This document shows, piece by piece, positions 17,880-26,617 of a DNA stretch of 64,000 bases. Source of the stretch: an uncultured Paracoccaceae bacterium (GTDB taxonomy: Bacteria > Pseudomonadota > Alphaproteobacteria > Rhodobacterales > Rhodobacteraceae); NCBI GenBank assembly GCA_943787985.1, contig CALSOO010000004.1:124001-188000 (forward strand). The letters run 5' to 3'. The translations under genes were made by a program, and so were the position numbers. The notes under the pieces are model-generated. The model searched no databases, was not told where the DNA came from, and saw only the letters and a list, made by a program, of their open reading frames with translations. The first letter of the stretch is position 1; each line of letters starts with the position of its first letter.

Positions 17880-18650
17880 ATGTTCGATTATTCTGATGGC
17901 ATCTATTTGCCAGAACCCTCACAAGCCGAACGCGACATCACTGGCGCATCTTCGCACCATTGCGTCGCTCATACTGTCCTCGGAGACGGTCACGGTGTTC
18001 ACACCCAAGCCGAGAGCCTTTTAGAGCTCCATAACTTGTTCCAGCTCAACGCGATGATGAACGTCGTCTCACTGCAGGAACAGGTACGGTTTTTCTATGG
18101 CTGGGATCCAGACGACCAACAACAGCACATCTTCGATGTTGTTGTAACGCTCGATTGCGAGTCTCGTATCGCCATCGCCGTCAAACCTGAAGTGCGTCTT
18201 GAATCCGGTCGGTTTGTAACCGAGATGCAGGAGGTGGCTTGGTGGGTTTATGAACATGGCTTTGCTGACGATGTGCGGATCATGTCGGAGGCTGACATCA
18301 ATCCTGTTGACCTGCGCAATGCCAAGATCTTCGCCTCCGTTCGTGAAGCAGATCCTGAAGCCGATGCTGTTGCACTGGACGTCGCTCAAGGCCTGCCGAC
18401 CGGCGGTGGTCAGTCGTTGCGTGATCTAACACTTTCAACTGGCATGGCTGCACGTGGCTATCGCGCTTTGATCCGCCTCATTCGATCGGGTCTTCTTCGC
18501 CTTCAACAGCATGAGGTCATCGGCCCAAAAGTTGTGGTGATGAATGCGAATGCTAAAGGCACGGTCATCGATATGCAGAACCGAAAAAGCCTTATGGTCA
18601 GATCCTTTCAGGCCGACGACGGCAGCGTAGGTCAACAGACAGCAGCCTGA
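17880..18650 (+). CDS. TnsA-like endonuclease of a Tn7-like transposon
   Basis: 256 residues from ATG 17880, chosen because GAAGGGGAAA lies just before it. Residues about 45-110 resemble the TnsA N-terminal nuclease domain: a Glu in AESLLELHNLFQ, VVSLQEQVRFFYGW, a Asp in HIFDVVVTLDCE and the lysine in IAIAVKPEV. In TnsA the third motif is usually QxK or ExK; here it is AVK, so catalytic competence is uncertain. The C-terminal part has winged-helix-like sequence. TnsA cuts the 5' ends of the transposon and works with TnsB, and a TnsB-like N-terminus follows, which supports the call. Downstream tnsB is truncated, so the unit is no longer functional. Confidence 0.5.
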   Translation: MFDYSDGIYLPEPSQAERDITGASSHHCVAHTVLGDGHGVHTQAESLLELHNLFQLNAMMNVVSLQEQVRFFYGWDPDDQQQHIFDVVVTLDCESRIAIAVKPEVRLESGRFVTEMQEVAWWVYEHGFADDVRIMSEADINPVDLRNAKIFASVREADPEADAVALDVAQGLPTGGGQSLRDLTLSTGMAARGYRALIRLIRSGLLRLQQHEVIGPKVVVMNANAKGTVIDMQNRKSLMVRSFQADDGSVGQQTAA

Positions 18651-18755
18651 TCTTCCAACCCAAAAACAACCACTGACCCGCGCGAGCTCTTGCGCGGGAT
18701 CGATACCCCCTTGTCCAAAACCGGGCTTCTTGCCCCGCCTATCAGGAGATTTCCA

Positions 18756-19552
18756 ATGGCAAAATTCGACCGCAACCAGTTCCTCATGTTCTCACTCGAC
18801 ATGCATCACATCTATAAGATGAACGGTACAGAATACCGCTTTGCATATCAGACCAACGGCACCGTCACATTCTCAGCCATTGAGGATGCGCACAAAAAGG
18901 TCACGTACGAAGTCGGAACCCTGAACCGGATGAATGGTGCCGGTCAGGTCGACATGGTGCCCTATGGACTGATGCCTGAGCATCTGCGCCCGGTAGTGGT
19001 TCACGATATCGACGACGTTGTTTTTTCAGGTCTGTCACGTGCTCAGCGCAAACGAATGGAAGTCCGGCACGGCATGGTGCAAGGCTACCTTACCCAGCAC
19101 AAAGCCGGAGCCTTCAAAGTAAATGATGCGGAGATCGCTGCAGCGATGGGAGACATCTGCAAAGAGGCAACTGCCTATCTTGCGATGACGCTGCCTGACC
19201 CCGAGTATGATTTGAAAGTGAAGGCATGGCAGGCCGGAGAAGGCCCAAAGCCACGTTCGAAAAGCACGGTAGAAGTCCCGGATGCTGTTTCACCACGCTC
19301 TTTGCGCAAGTGGAGCGCTGCGTTTAAGAAAGGTGGCAAAAAGGCGCTTCTGGACAACGTCGACAAGCAGGGCAACCACAACAGCTATTTCTCCGTCGAC
19401 GAAATGAAGCTGATGGCCGAAACGATCAATCGTGAATACCTGAATCTACAGCGTAAGACTGTCAAAACTGTTGTGGCCGATGTCAAAGCGGCCTTCCGTA
19501 AAGAAAACTTGCGACGTGCCGAAGAGGGGGAAGCGCCTCTCAAAACACCGGT
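18756..19552 (+). pseudogene. N-terminal part of a TnsB/Mu-type transposase, truncated by the IS21-family element
   Basis: ATG 18756 follows a CAGGAGA ribosome binding site. The readable 265 residues include a helix-turn-helix-like segment, LSRAQRKRMEVRHGMVQGYL, and then VSPRSLRKWSAAFKKGGKKA with LLDNVDKQGNHNSYF, the DNA-binding region that precedes the DDE domain in TnsB-like transposases. The DDE catalytic domain is missing. The frame runs into the IS21-family left end and stops at TAA 19566-19568. The gap of about 105 bases after the TnsA-like gene contains a CCCGCGC/GCGCGGG stem, similar to the leader stems before that gene. Confidence 0.55.
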
Positions 19553-19715
19553 GTCAATCGCAGAGTAAAAAGGGGCCAAGTCGCGGCTTAAAACGGGTCC
19601 ACTGAGCTATCGCTTTTTGTGCGCTTTGGCGCGAGTGCTCCCCATATAGCTAACGCGTGCCAAAGCGCATGTTGGCCCTTTGGCCAACATTATTTTGATC
19701 TGGATAGAGCTTTGA

Positions 19716-20468
19716 TTACTTTTGCTTGCTGCGGCTGTGTTTGAGACGGTAACTTTCGCCGTTCATCTCGAGAATGTGGACGTGGTGGGTCAAGCGATCC
19801 AGCAATGCGCCGGTCAGGCGCTCGGAGCCGAAGACTTCAGTCCATTCGTCGAAGGGCAGATTTGATGTGATGATGATGGATCCGCGCTCATAGCATTGGG
19901 ATATGACCTCGAAGAGGAGCTCCGCGCCAGATTTGCTGAGCGGCACGAAGCCCAACTCGTCGATGATCAACAGGTTTTGACTGGTGAGTTGTTTCTGCAG
20001 GCGTTGCAACCTTCGCTCATCTTGCGCCTCGATCAGGTCATGGACCAATGCCGCAGCCGTCGTGAAGCGCACCTTCAGCCCTCTTTGGCATGCGGCCAAT
20101 CCAAGCCCCAAAGCGATATGTGTTTTGCCAGTCCCTGATGGTCCAAGGGCGATGATGTTTTCTCTGCGATCCATATACTCACACCGCGCCAGCTCCATGG
20201 TCAGAGGCTTGTTCAGGCTGGGCATTATCTTGAAGTCAAAGCTGTCCAGACTTTTGGTGCTGGGGAACTTGGCGGCCTTGATGCGCCGTTCAATCATTCG
20301 CCGTTCGCGGTCAATCAGCTCCATCTCACATAGCCGCGCCAGATATTGGACGTGGTCTTTGTTCTCGGCGGCACAAAGCTGTGCTTGCTTTGCGTACTCT
20401 CCTTTGAACGTCGGCAAACGCAATGTCTTGAGGTGGTGATGCAGCAGGATTTGAGGCGCGTCGGTCAT
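19716..20468 (-). CDS. istB: IstB, AAA+ ATPase helper of IS21 transposition
   Basis: 250 residues, started at ATG 20468, which overlaps the istA stop (20465) by four bases. Walker A GPSGTGKTHIALGLG is near residues 108-122, Walker B LLIIDELGF is near 170, and the C-terminal LTHHVHILEMNGESYRLKHS is typical of IstB. IstB is a DnaC-like ATPase that forms a ring on target DNA and activates IstA. The frame is intact. Confidence 0.95.
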   Translation of the reverse strand: MTDAPQILLHHHLKTLRLPTFKGEYAKQAQLCAAENKDHVQYLARLCEMELIDRERRMIERRIKAAKFPSTKSLDSFDFKIMPSLNKPLTMELARCEYMDRRENIIALGPSGTGKTHIALGLGLAACQRGLKVRFTTAAALVHDLIEAQDERRLQRLQKQLTSQNLLIIDELGFVPLSKSGAELLFEVISQCYERGSIIITSNLPFDEWTEVFGSERLTGALLDRLTHHVHILEMNGESYRLKHSRSKQK

Positions 20469-21964
20469 GCCGCTGTCCCTCCCATCAGGCTCATGTAGCT
20501 GGCCGGGCGGGTTGTGCCCACATTGGCCTTGGGCAAATACGGATAGAAGTCCAAATCCAGCCGTGGTGGTCGCTTTTCGACCCGACACAGCACAAGATGT
20601 TTAACAGCGTCATAACCGATCGCACCCAGATCAATGGCATGGCTGATTGCACCCTGCACGACGTCGACCTCGAAGGTTTCCAAAAGGCGCAGAACTTGCA
20701 CGTATTCCCGCTTGCCCGGTTTGCCCATTCGGGCTTCGAGCAGCCGGTGCAGGGTCGCGAAGACATCTGGCAAATCCCAGCCCTGTAACGGCGCGGCCTG
20801 ATCCAATGCACCAACCTTTTGTTCAATCAAAGGCAAAAAGTGGAGCGGGTCGAAGATCATATCTGCGGATGCATAGGATCGTTCGTGTCGTGCAATCACC
20901 TCATTGCCGCAACCGATCAGGACCTCATGCACAAAGCCACGCACATGGACGTCGTGATGCGCATACGCCACCGGCACAGAGTAATCATTGCCGCGATATC
21001 GCACCATCGAGATCGAGGTTGCCCGTGTACTGACATGATCGCAGGCTTCATATTCTGCGACGGGCAATCCCATCAGCGCATCCAAGTCGGACATCAAACG
21101 CTTACCGATGGTCATGTCATGGCCGCGCAACGTATCGCCCTGACGCGCCAAACATTTCTCTTCCAGATGGGCGTTCAGATCATCAAAGCTGTCATAACGC
21201 GGCGCGGGCACCATGAAGTTGCGACGTGTGTAACCAACCATCCCCTCAACATTGCCTTTGTCGTTCCCGCGAGCGGGCCGCCCAAACTTGTCATCAAACA
21301 GGTAGTGCGACTGCAACTCTGTGAACCGACGCGTCCGGACACGGGTGCGCTCACCCAGAATCCGCGCCACGGCGATCTTGGTGTTATCGTAGAGAATGGA
21401 TTGGGGAATGCCGCCGAAGAAAGCAAAGGCCGACACGTGGCCATCGCAAAACGCCTCGGTCGTCTCAGCAGGATATCCCTTCACAAACACCGCATCCGAA
21501 TGCGGTAAACTCATCACAAAGAAGTGGATCTTGCATTCTACGCCGCCAATCACCCCAAGTGTCTCGCCAAAGTCCACTTGCGCGTGCCCTGGCCGATGCG
21601 ACAGCGGTACAAACACTTCTTTGGTGCGTCGCTTTTGTTCGCGCACGTAATAGGTCACCGTGGTCAGGCTGCCTGCGTATCCGTGTTCGTCGCGCAACCG
21701 TTCAAAAATCCGCTTCGCGGTGTGCCGCTGCTTTTTGATCAGGGCTTTATCCGTCCGCAAAATCTCATCAATGACACCGACATAACCATCAAGCGTTGGT
21801 CGCCGTGGGGCTTCTGAACGGCGATACCCTGGCGGCAAAGCATGACGCAGCATCTTCGCTATCGTCTTGCGGTCCTTGTTGAAATAACGGGCCGCCGCAC
21901 GAACAGACATACCGTCCTTCAAACACGCACGGCGCACACGACTATAAATATCCACAGAATACAT
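20465..21964 (-). CDS. istA: IstA, IS21-family DDE transposase
   Basis: 499 residues. An N-terminal HTH reads DGMSVRAAARYFNKDRKTIA. The DDE domain has QVDFGET (first Asp), SILYDNTKIAV (second Asp) and GNDKGNVEGMVGYTRRNFMV with the catalytic Glu. The C-terminal part includes the usual DYSVPVAYAHHDV beta-barrel. Overlap of stop and istB start gives translational coupling, as in other IS21 elements. The element appears complete and could be active. Confidence 0.95.
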   Translation of the reverse strand: MYSVDIYSRVRRACLKDGMSVRAAARYFNKDRKTIAKMLRHALPPGYRRSEAPRRPTLDGYVGVIDEILRTDKALIKKQRHTAKRIFERLRDEHGYAGSLTTVTYYVREQKRRTKEVFVPLSHRPGHAQVDFGETLGVIGGVECKIHFFVMSLPHSDAVFVKGYPAETTEAFCDGHVSAFAFFGGIPQSILYDNTKIAVARILGERTRVRTRRFTELQSHYLFDDKFGRPARGNDKGNVEGMVGYTRRNFMVPAPRYDSFDDLNAHLEEKCLARQGDTLRGHDMTIGKRLMSDLDALMGLPVAEYEACDHVSTRATSISMVRYRGNDYSVPVAYAHHDVHVRGFVHEVLIGCGNEVIARHERSYASADMIFDPLHFLPLIEQKVGALDQAAPLQGWDLPDVFATLHRLLEARMGKPGKREYVQVLRLLETFEVDVVQGAISHAIDLGAIGYDAVKHLVLCRVEKRPPRLDLDFYPYLPKANVGTTRPASYMSLMGGTAA

Positions 21965-22015
21965 CTCCCGCCCTCCGATAACTCGAAGGGCACAAACTGG
22001 CGGACTTTTACTCCG

Positions 22016-22480
22016 CTACAACCGCGCTAAGCAGTCGTTTCTGTGGCCCATTATTGCTCCGCGTTTTACAAATGCATGGGACGAGAATGCACCCAGCGTT
22101 ATTGCGTCGAAGTCCTCGATTGTGACCTGATCCGTGACACTGGCGGCAGTAAATAATCTATCAAGCCAATGTCTCTCGAATGGAGGCGCGTCGGATAACG
22201 CAATGCGGCCACCCAGCACTCTGAGCAGTCCCTCTGCGACCTCAGTGACGTCGGGAGCTGAATCCAATGCGCGGCGCGGAATGTTGTGTACGGCTGCGCT
22301 GGCTGGCGACCACGCATGCTCTGGCCATTCAGGGACAGGCTGGATCAAACTGTGATAGGTTTGGACTTCAAGATTGTGATCAATCCAGCTGAGGCCGACT
22401 TCAATCGGCCAGCTGTCTTGATCGAGGCTGCTGGCCTCAAAATCGAGAAATGCGACGCTAAGAAAGGGGATGTCTGGCAT
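22016..22480 (-). pseudogene. DnaQ-like DEDD 3'-5' exonuclease, C-terminus cut by the IS21-family element
   Basis: Starts at ATG 22480, seven bases after the metallophosphoesterase stop. FLDFEASSL near residue 11 is the DEDD exonuclease ExoI motif with Asp and Glu, and the rest (AVHNIPRRAL) follows the family layout. After GHRNDCLARL the frame enters the IS terminus and stops, so the final ExoIII motif appears lost or altered. About 154 residues remain. Next to a metallophosphoesterase this may have formed a nucleic-acid processing pair. Confidence 0.6.
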
Positions 22481-22487
22481 GATGTAC

Positions 22488-23279
22488 TCACTCTTCCAAT
22501 TCAAAGGTATAGGGAGCGAGGTCATCGATCAGATCCATCTGCCCAGGGTAGCCGATCGGGATATTGATCAGCGAGGTCCGACCAACGCTGAATGCGACAC
22601 GATGATGTGTGTGCCCGTACAGCCACCGCTCGGGCTGATATTTCAGGATCAGCGCTTCGAGATCTGAGGCGTAGCAAGGCCCGATGGCGGGCGTGCCTTT
22701 CAGCGCTTTTAGATGCGGCGCATGATGCGTGATAACGGTCGTCTCGCCCTCAAATTCTTCCGAAAGGCGTTTTTCCAGCCACTGACGATGATCCACATGA
22801 ATTTGCGCGGTTTGCATCGGTGTGAGTTTCTTGTAGCCCGTCTTGGCAACCCGAATGTAATGATAGTCATTCATGTGGTTGGCGGCGCGCTGAAAGTTCG
22901 TGGGTCTTTCGCCATAGATCGCAAGATCTGTCCACAATGTGCAGCAAAGAAAGCGATGCCGCCCGAAGAACAATTCTGATTTTTGGATGAAAGCAGCACC
23001 ATTTGCGGCGGCAACATCCTGTAGCTTGCCTTCCCGGTCGATGTCGCCGTCGTAATAGTCATGATTTCCAGGCAGTACGAAAAACTGAGCGTTCGGAAAT
23101 CGCTCTGCCGACCACGGCAAGCCGTGCTCCCACCTTTTGTGCCCCTTGTTGCTCAGGTCGCCTGCCAGTACGCAGTGGGTGATGGTGTGGAGTTGTTCTT
23201 CAGGAACCTTCTCGAAAGGGTCCACGCTGTCCTCGAGGTGAAAATCAAGATGTAGATCGGCGAGCGTTAACAGTTTCAT
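22488..23279 (-). CDS. Calcineurin-like metallophosphoesterase
   Basis: 263 residues with all metal-binding motifs in order: ADLHLDF near residue 8, GDLSNKG near 40, GNHDYYDG near 71, THHAPH near 170 and YGHTHHR near 219. This matches the calcineurin-like phosphoesterase family that includes phosphodiesterases and nucleases. Substrate cannot be told from sequence. It is followed directly by the exonuclease fragment on the same strand, and a structured RNA candidate lies about 80 bases upstream of its start. Confidence 0.85.
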   Translation of the reverse strand: MKLLTLADLHLDFHLEDSVDPFEKVPEEQLHTITHCVLAGDLSNKGHKRWEHGLPWSAERFPNAQFFVLPGNHDYYDGDIDREGKLQDVAAANGAAFIQKSELFFGRHRFLCCTLWTDLAIYGERPTNFQRAANHMNDYHYIRVAKTGYKKLTPMQTAQIHVDHRQWLEKRLSEEFEGETTVITHHAPHLKALKGTPAIGPCYASDLEALILKYQPERWLYGHTHHRVAFSVGRTSLINIPIGYPGQMDLIDDLAPYTFELEE

Positions 23280-23361
23280 AGGTCTTGTCCGTCAATCATA
23301 GTGCTATGGCAGTCGTTCTGGTGCGTGTCGAACGAACCGTAACTGGCAAAGTGGGGTGGTA

Positions 23362-23446
23362 GGAGACGCGGGTAACGATCCCGCCCGTCTACGCTTATCT
23401 GGCGCTCCGGGCTTATAAGGCCCAGCCGCACACCTGTGCTGTCTCC
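23362..23446 (+). ncRNA. Candidate structured RNA of about 85 nt, tRNA-sized but not a canonical tRNA
   Basis: Three hairpins can be drawn: GCGGG TAACGAT CCCGC, GGGC TTATAAG GCCC inside GGC...GCC, and GCAC ACCT GTGC. The ends GGAGAC (23362-23367) and GTCTCC (23441-23446) pair to close a multibranch structure, but AGACG can also pair with CGTCT at 23386-23390. There is no T-loop TTCRA and no D-loop GG in standard positions, so it is not an ordinary tRNA. The strand is assumed. It lies upstream of the metallophosphoesterase gene on the opposite strand. Confidence 0.4.
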
Positions 23447-23451
23447 CAAAC

Positions 23452-23829
23452 GTGAAAGATCAGCGTATGAGGTGGGGCAGCAGGATGCTGCGGCGATGGG
23501 TGTTTGGATATTTTGTCAAAGGAAGCGTCCGATCAATGGGCATACAAGTAATGCGTCGCACCCATCTGAGGGTGCGGTCAGCAGGTCGCGTGTATGAGTG
23601 CTTTGTTCTTCAACATGATGCAAACATGCCGAGCTTGGTACTGGCCGTCAACCCAAATTATGATCTCCAGAAGGGCTGCAGTTTATTGGCCATTAAGACA
23701 ATCTGGGAAAAAACAGGCCTTCATGCAAGCAGCGGCGAAAGACTGGAACGAGCCCGAACGACCGAATGCCGCAAATTGCACGAGGGTCGGCTTTGGATCA
23801 TCGTAGTGTATCAAGGTTACGGTCCTTGA
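23452..23829 (+). CDS. Hypothetical protein, weakly supported
   Basis: A frame of up to 125 residues. The part from MRRTHLRVRSAGRVYECFVL onward looks protein-like and ends VVYQGYGP, but I recognise no domain and no strong ribosome binding site. An internal start near 23551 is as likely as the first. It directly follows the structured RNA candidate. Confidence 0.25.
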   Translation: MKDQRMRWGSRMLRRWVFGYFVKGSVRSMGIQVMRRTHLRVRSAGRVYECFVLQHDANMPSLVLAVNPNYDLQKGCSLLAIKTIWEKTGLHASSGERLERARTTECRKLHEGRLWIIVVYQGYGP

Positions 23830-23915
23830 CTTGACTTGAACCGGTTTAGACAAAACCCGTTGTCATGTCCGTGCCACAACGCGATGCGAAAGCCGGTCAT
23901 TCAATGTAAGTTTGG

Positions 23916-24719
23916 CTATTCCATGCAAACCATCGAGCTGCCTTCGGCCTTCGCCTTCGCAACCCTGCGCTTGCTATCTGCCCTTAACGCATCAAGACTA
24001 CCAAAGGTATCACCGTAGCAGTTCTTGTATTCCCGATTTTCCGGCTCTTGGCTTGGTTGTTCCACCATCGCGGTGGCGGCTGGGGCAGTGTGCGCATCGG
24101 AAAACGCGGTTGAGCTGAGTGTCAGCGCGTTTGTTTGAGACAGGATCTGATCTGCTTGAGCGTCGGTCATCGGGACGAATTTATGCGGGGACTGGGACAG
24201 AGATCCATATGGGGACAACGTTGTTTGCAGGTTCTGATCGATGCGAAGTTGCGCTTCTTGACCACGTCGCGCGAGCTTAAGGAACATCTCGCGGTTCCGG
24301 GCGCGATTGGCGGCTTCTTGAGCGGCACGTTGCTGTATCCTTGGCAATTCGCGCTTGGCGAAGGCTTCAAAACTGTCCGCTTCTTTCTTGATTGTGCTGC
24401 CAATGACAAAGCCGCGCAATTGGGCGGCGCTCAGCAGCTTGAGAGCGTCGTTGTCTTTTGCAATTCCAAGGGCGCGGGCGTCAAATTGATACCCGTAAAC
24501 GGCCTGCGCAAAACGCTCCTGCATGCCGTCAACCTGCATGTGGGCCTCTCTTTGCACGCAATCGCCAAAGGTTTCTAACCGCGAGAGGTTGTGTTCGACA
24601 TCTGCAAGGTCGATGGCCACGCCGGCCGTCAATTCACGGCCTTTATATTGGGTGCAGTGGCGATTTATCATTTTATTGGTGTCAGATCTTGCGGCGAGCA
24701 AAATCTTTTGCCCCCGCAT
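23916..24719 (-). CDS. Hypothetical protein
   Basis: 267 residues if started at ATG 24719, eight bases after the stop of the upstream frameshifted membrane protein gene; a start at 24770 would overlap it. The sequence is rich in Ala, Gln and charged residues with a long helical centre (EAFAKRELPRIQQRAAQEAA) suggestive of coiled coil, and a Cys/Tyr-containing tail (ENREYKNCYGDTFGSLDALR). No signal peptide or membrane segment is seen. I do not recognise the family. It is probably co-transcribed with the upstream gene. Confidence 0.5.
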   Translation of the reverse strand: MRGQKILLAARSDTNKMINRHCTQYKGRELTAGVAIDLADVEHNLSRLETFGDCVQREAHMQVDGMQERFAQAVYGYQFDARALGIAKDNDALKLLSAAQLRGFVIGSTIKKEADSFEAFAKRELPRIQQRAAQEAANRARNREMFLKLARRGQEAQLRIDQNLQTTLSPYGSLSQSPHKFVPMTDAQADQILSQTNALTLSSTAFSDAHTAPAATAMVEQPSQEPENREYKNCYGDTFGSLDALRADSKRRVAKAKAEGSSMVCME

Positions 24720-24726
24720 CAGGGAC

Positions 24727-25723
24727 TCATCGAGGCGGGGTGCGCAACTGCGCCGGTGTTGGCGGGTCAAAACGCATGGGTTCGGAAACTGAGGGCGCAG
24801 ATGCCTCGAGCACGGCAGGCTTGATCCCGTTGTCTGCCAAGGTCCTTTCAGTCACCCCAAGCATCGTGGCCAGCTGATAGGTGCGCGCGTTAAGATGTGG
24901 TGTGGTGCCATTGAAATAGATCAATGTGGCTAAAGCTACGGCCGCAATCGCAAGACCAGACGCGCGTTTGACGAAAGTGCCACGCAGGATCATGTAGGTG
25001 ACCCCGGCCACTGCCATGCCGACCCAAGTGAGCCCAAACCACCATGCGCCGTCAAAATAACGCGAGCGAGAAGGCTCCCAGAAGGCCATCATAAAAGCAC
25101 CTGCTGAGACAACAGAGGCAAGCAGGCTGAGACATAAGCTGAATTTTGGCAACGTGCGGGAGGTCAGTGAGCGTCCTTTGCGGTTTGTGGGGTTGAGATG
25201 CGCCACGGCACTGCGCCACTGCAGAAGGTCGGATTTTGGTGGGGCGGTGTCGTTTGTGCGATTCGACCAAATGCGCCAAGTGAGCGCCAGAACCAAAACC
25301 CCCGCCGCGACCGCGATGAGCCACCAAAACCAGTCCGCGAGAACCTTGTCCAAGATTTGAGGCACAAAAGGGTTTGATGTGGGACGTGTCTTGAGCGTTT
25401 GAACGAAGGTGTAGCCGTTGCCCGAGCTGCAAAATGCGTCTGCCGGGATCGTACCTTGTGCAATCAACCTGTCGCGTGTCTCGGCTTTGGTCGCGTTCGG
25501 CAAAACGCCCGCCGTCACGGCAAAAAAAACCATTTGGAGAGGTGTGAATAGCCAGATCAAGCGCTTGGGGGTCTGCCTTTGAAAAGGTGAGGGCTGCTTC
25601 AAGCGTGCTGTGGGAGGCGATCACCAGCAAGCAATCTTCTTTTATTTGTGCAGACATCGGTGCGCTGGAAAGAGAAAAAAGAAGCAATGCAAAAAGAAAT
25701 GGTCGCAAGGGAATGGCTTTCAA
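24727..25723 (-). pseudogene. Exported/membrane protein with SPOR-like N-terminus, frameshifted at a T8 run
   Basis: Starts at 25723 with a signal peptide (MKAIPLRPFLFALLLFSLSS), then CLLVIASHSTLEAALTFSKA, a pattern of periplasmic domains with a VASRPSLxEA motif. At plus-strand 25522-25529 a run of eight A (T8 in the gene) breaks the frame after NGFF. The continuation FAVTAGVLPNATKAETRDRL and IPADAFCSSGNGYTF is the rest of the same domain in the other frame. Seven T would restore it. Four membrane segments follow (around 25280, 25100, 25010 and 24930). The second frame alone, from 25602, would lack the signal peptide. Function is unknown. Confidence 0.65.
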
Positions 25724-26071
25724 AAGCTAATATCTATTTTTGCATTCTACGTCGATTCGGCATCCGAGGCAAAGAATATGCCAGCCATTGCAATGCCAGA
25801 TTTGAGGCGTTTGGTTTTATTGAGATGTTAATTGGGTTGGGCATAGGTTTCAACAGCTGAGACCACCGTTTCTCGCGCTATAGCTGTATTGAAAACTGTA
25901 GGCCGGACATGACTATTTTTGGAACGGCTAACAAGATTTAGCTTACAATGTCTGCGGCAGACGCAAAACCGGACAATGACTCAGAATTCGGCAAAGTTCG
26001 GAGGCTGTTTGAGAACTCTCCCAGGTTTTCCGATTTATGCTTTAATTTCCGTACACCTGTGGAGGGTTTTC
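25724..26071. other. Intergenic stretch before a transposase fragment
   Basis: No gene is supported in these 348 bases. The right part probably includes the upstream region of the IS1182-type fragment (ACCTGTGGAGGG just before its ATG is a plausible ribosome binding site). Confidence 0.4.
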
Positions 26072-26233
26072 ATGTCTCATTTCATCGAAGGATTAGACCG
26101 TCAGCAGACGATGTCGCTGCCAGAACATCTGGATGATTATGTTGACGAGAATAGCCATGTCCGCGCCATGGACGCTTTCGCGGACATGCTTGATTTGACG
26201 GTGCTTGACTTCAACGCGCACCCGCCTCCATAA
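26072..26233 (+). pseudogene. N-terminal fragment of an IS1182-family transposase
   Basis: ATG 26072 begins MSHFIEGLDRQQTMSLPEHL then DDYVDENSHVRAMDAF, the typical start of IS1182/IS5-like transposases (LPxxLDDYVxExxxVRxxDAFVD). Homology ends after LDLTVL and the frame stops at 26233. The rest of the transposase is missing. Confidence 0.7.
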
Positions 26234-26617
26234 TCCAATATGGTAGCTGAAAGACGTTCCCGCTCCGTAATCCAACTGAACGTAAAAAGCGCGCCTTTGC
26301 GCCATCATCAACGCAGTTTCCACACAGCCTCTCCGCAGTGCGGAACTTGATGTTGTGCGCAGCGAAGGTGCGCAAAAGAGAGTAAGGGGCGCCGGGTCGA
26401 TGAAGAGTATTTCTCGAAAAATAAAATCAGCGGGCGTCCTAAGAGGGCAAGTCTTACTTCGCTGTCACATTTGCAGAGATTTCCGCTTCTCAGATGAAAT
26501 GCGCAGAAGAATATATTGTTCAATCTGCTAATTGCTCAGGAAAAGTTATGGTGTTTAAAAGAAAAGTAATGCTGTAGTTGATTTACGATTATCTAACGAA
26601 ATCAGTGGGCTGTTTTC
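26234..26617. other. AT-rich intergenic stretch with no recognisable gene
   Basis: Nothing convincing is seen between the IS1182 fragment and the nested palindrome. A GCGCGCCTTTGCGCC segment near 26292 may be leftover IS sequence. Confidence 0.4.

Larger units (their letters stand above)
19553..22020 (-). mobile_element. IS21-family insertion sequence
   Basis: About 2.47 kb, with istA and istB on the minus strand. Its ends read TGTCAATCGCAGAGTAAAA on the left and, inverted, TGTAGCGGAGTAAAAGTCCG on the right, sharing the AGTAAAA core typical of IS21-family termini. The exact outer bases are uncertain by a few positions. A possible 4-bp ACCG occurs on both sides (19549-19552 if the left end is shifted, and 22021-22024), but the two flanks are truncated parts of different genes. 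That argues for an adjacent deletion rather than a simple insertion. Confidence 0.85.

Noticed and set aside
23362..23446. A tRNA gene with a TTATAAG anticodon loop
   Set aside because: The anticodon-like stem is present, but no D-loop GG or T-loop TTCRA can be placed and arm lengths do not fit. Kept only as a structured RNA candidate.
26072..26233. A functional IS1182 element
   Set aside because: Only about 50 N-terminal residues remain and no matching right end was found.
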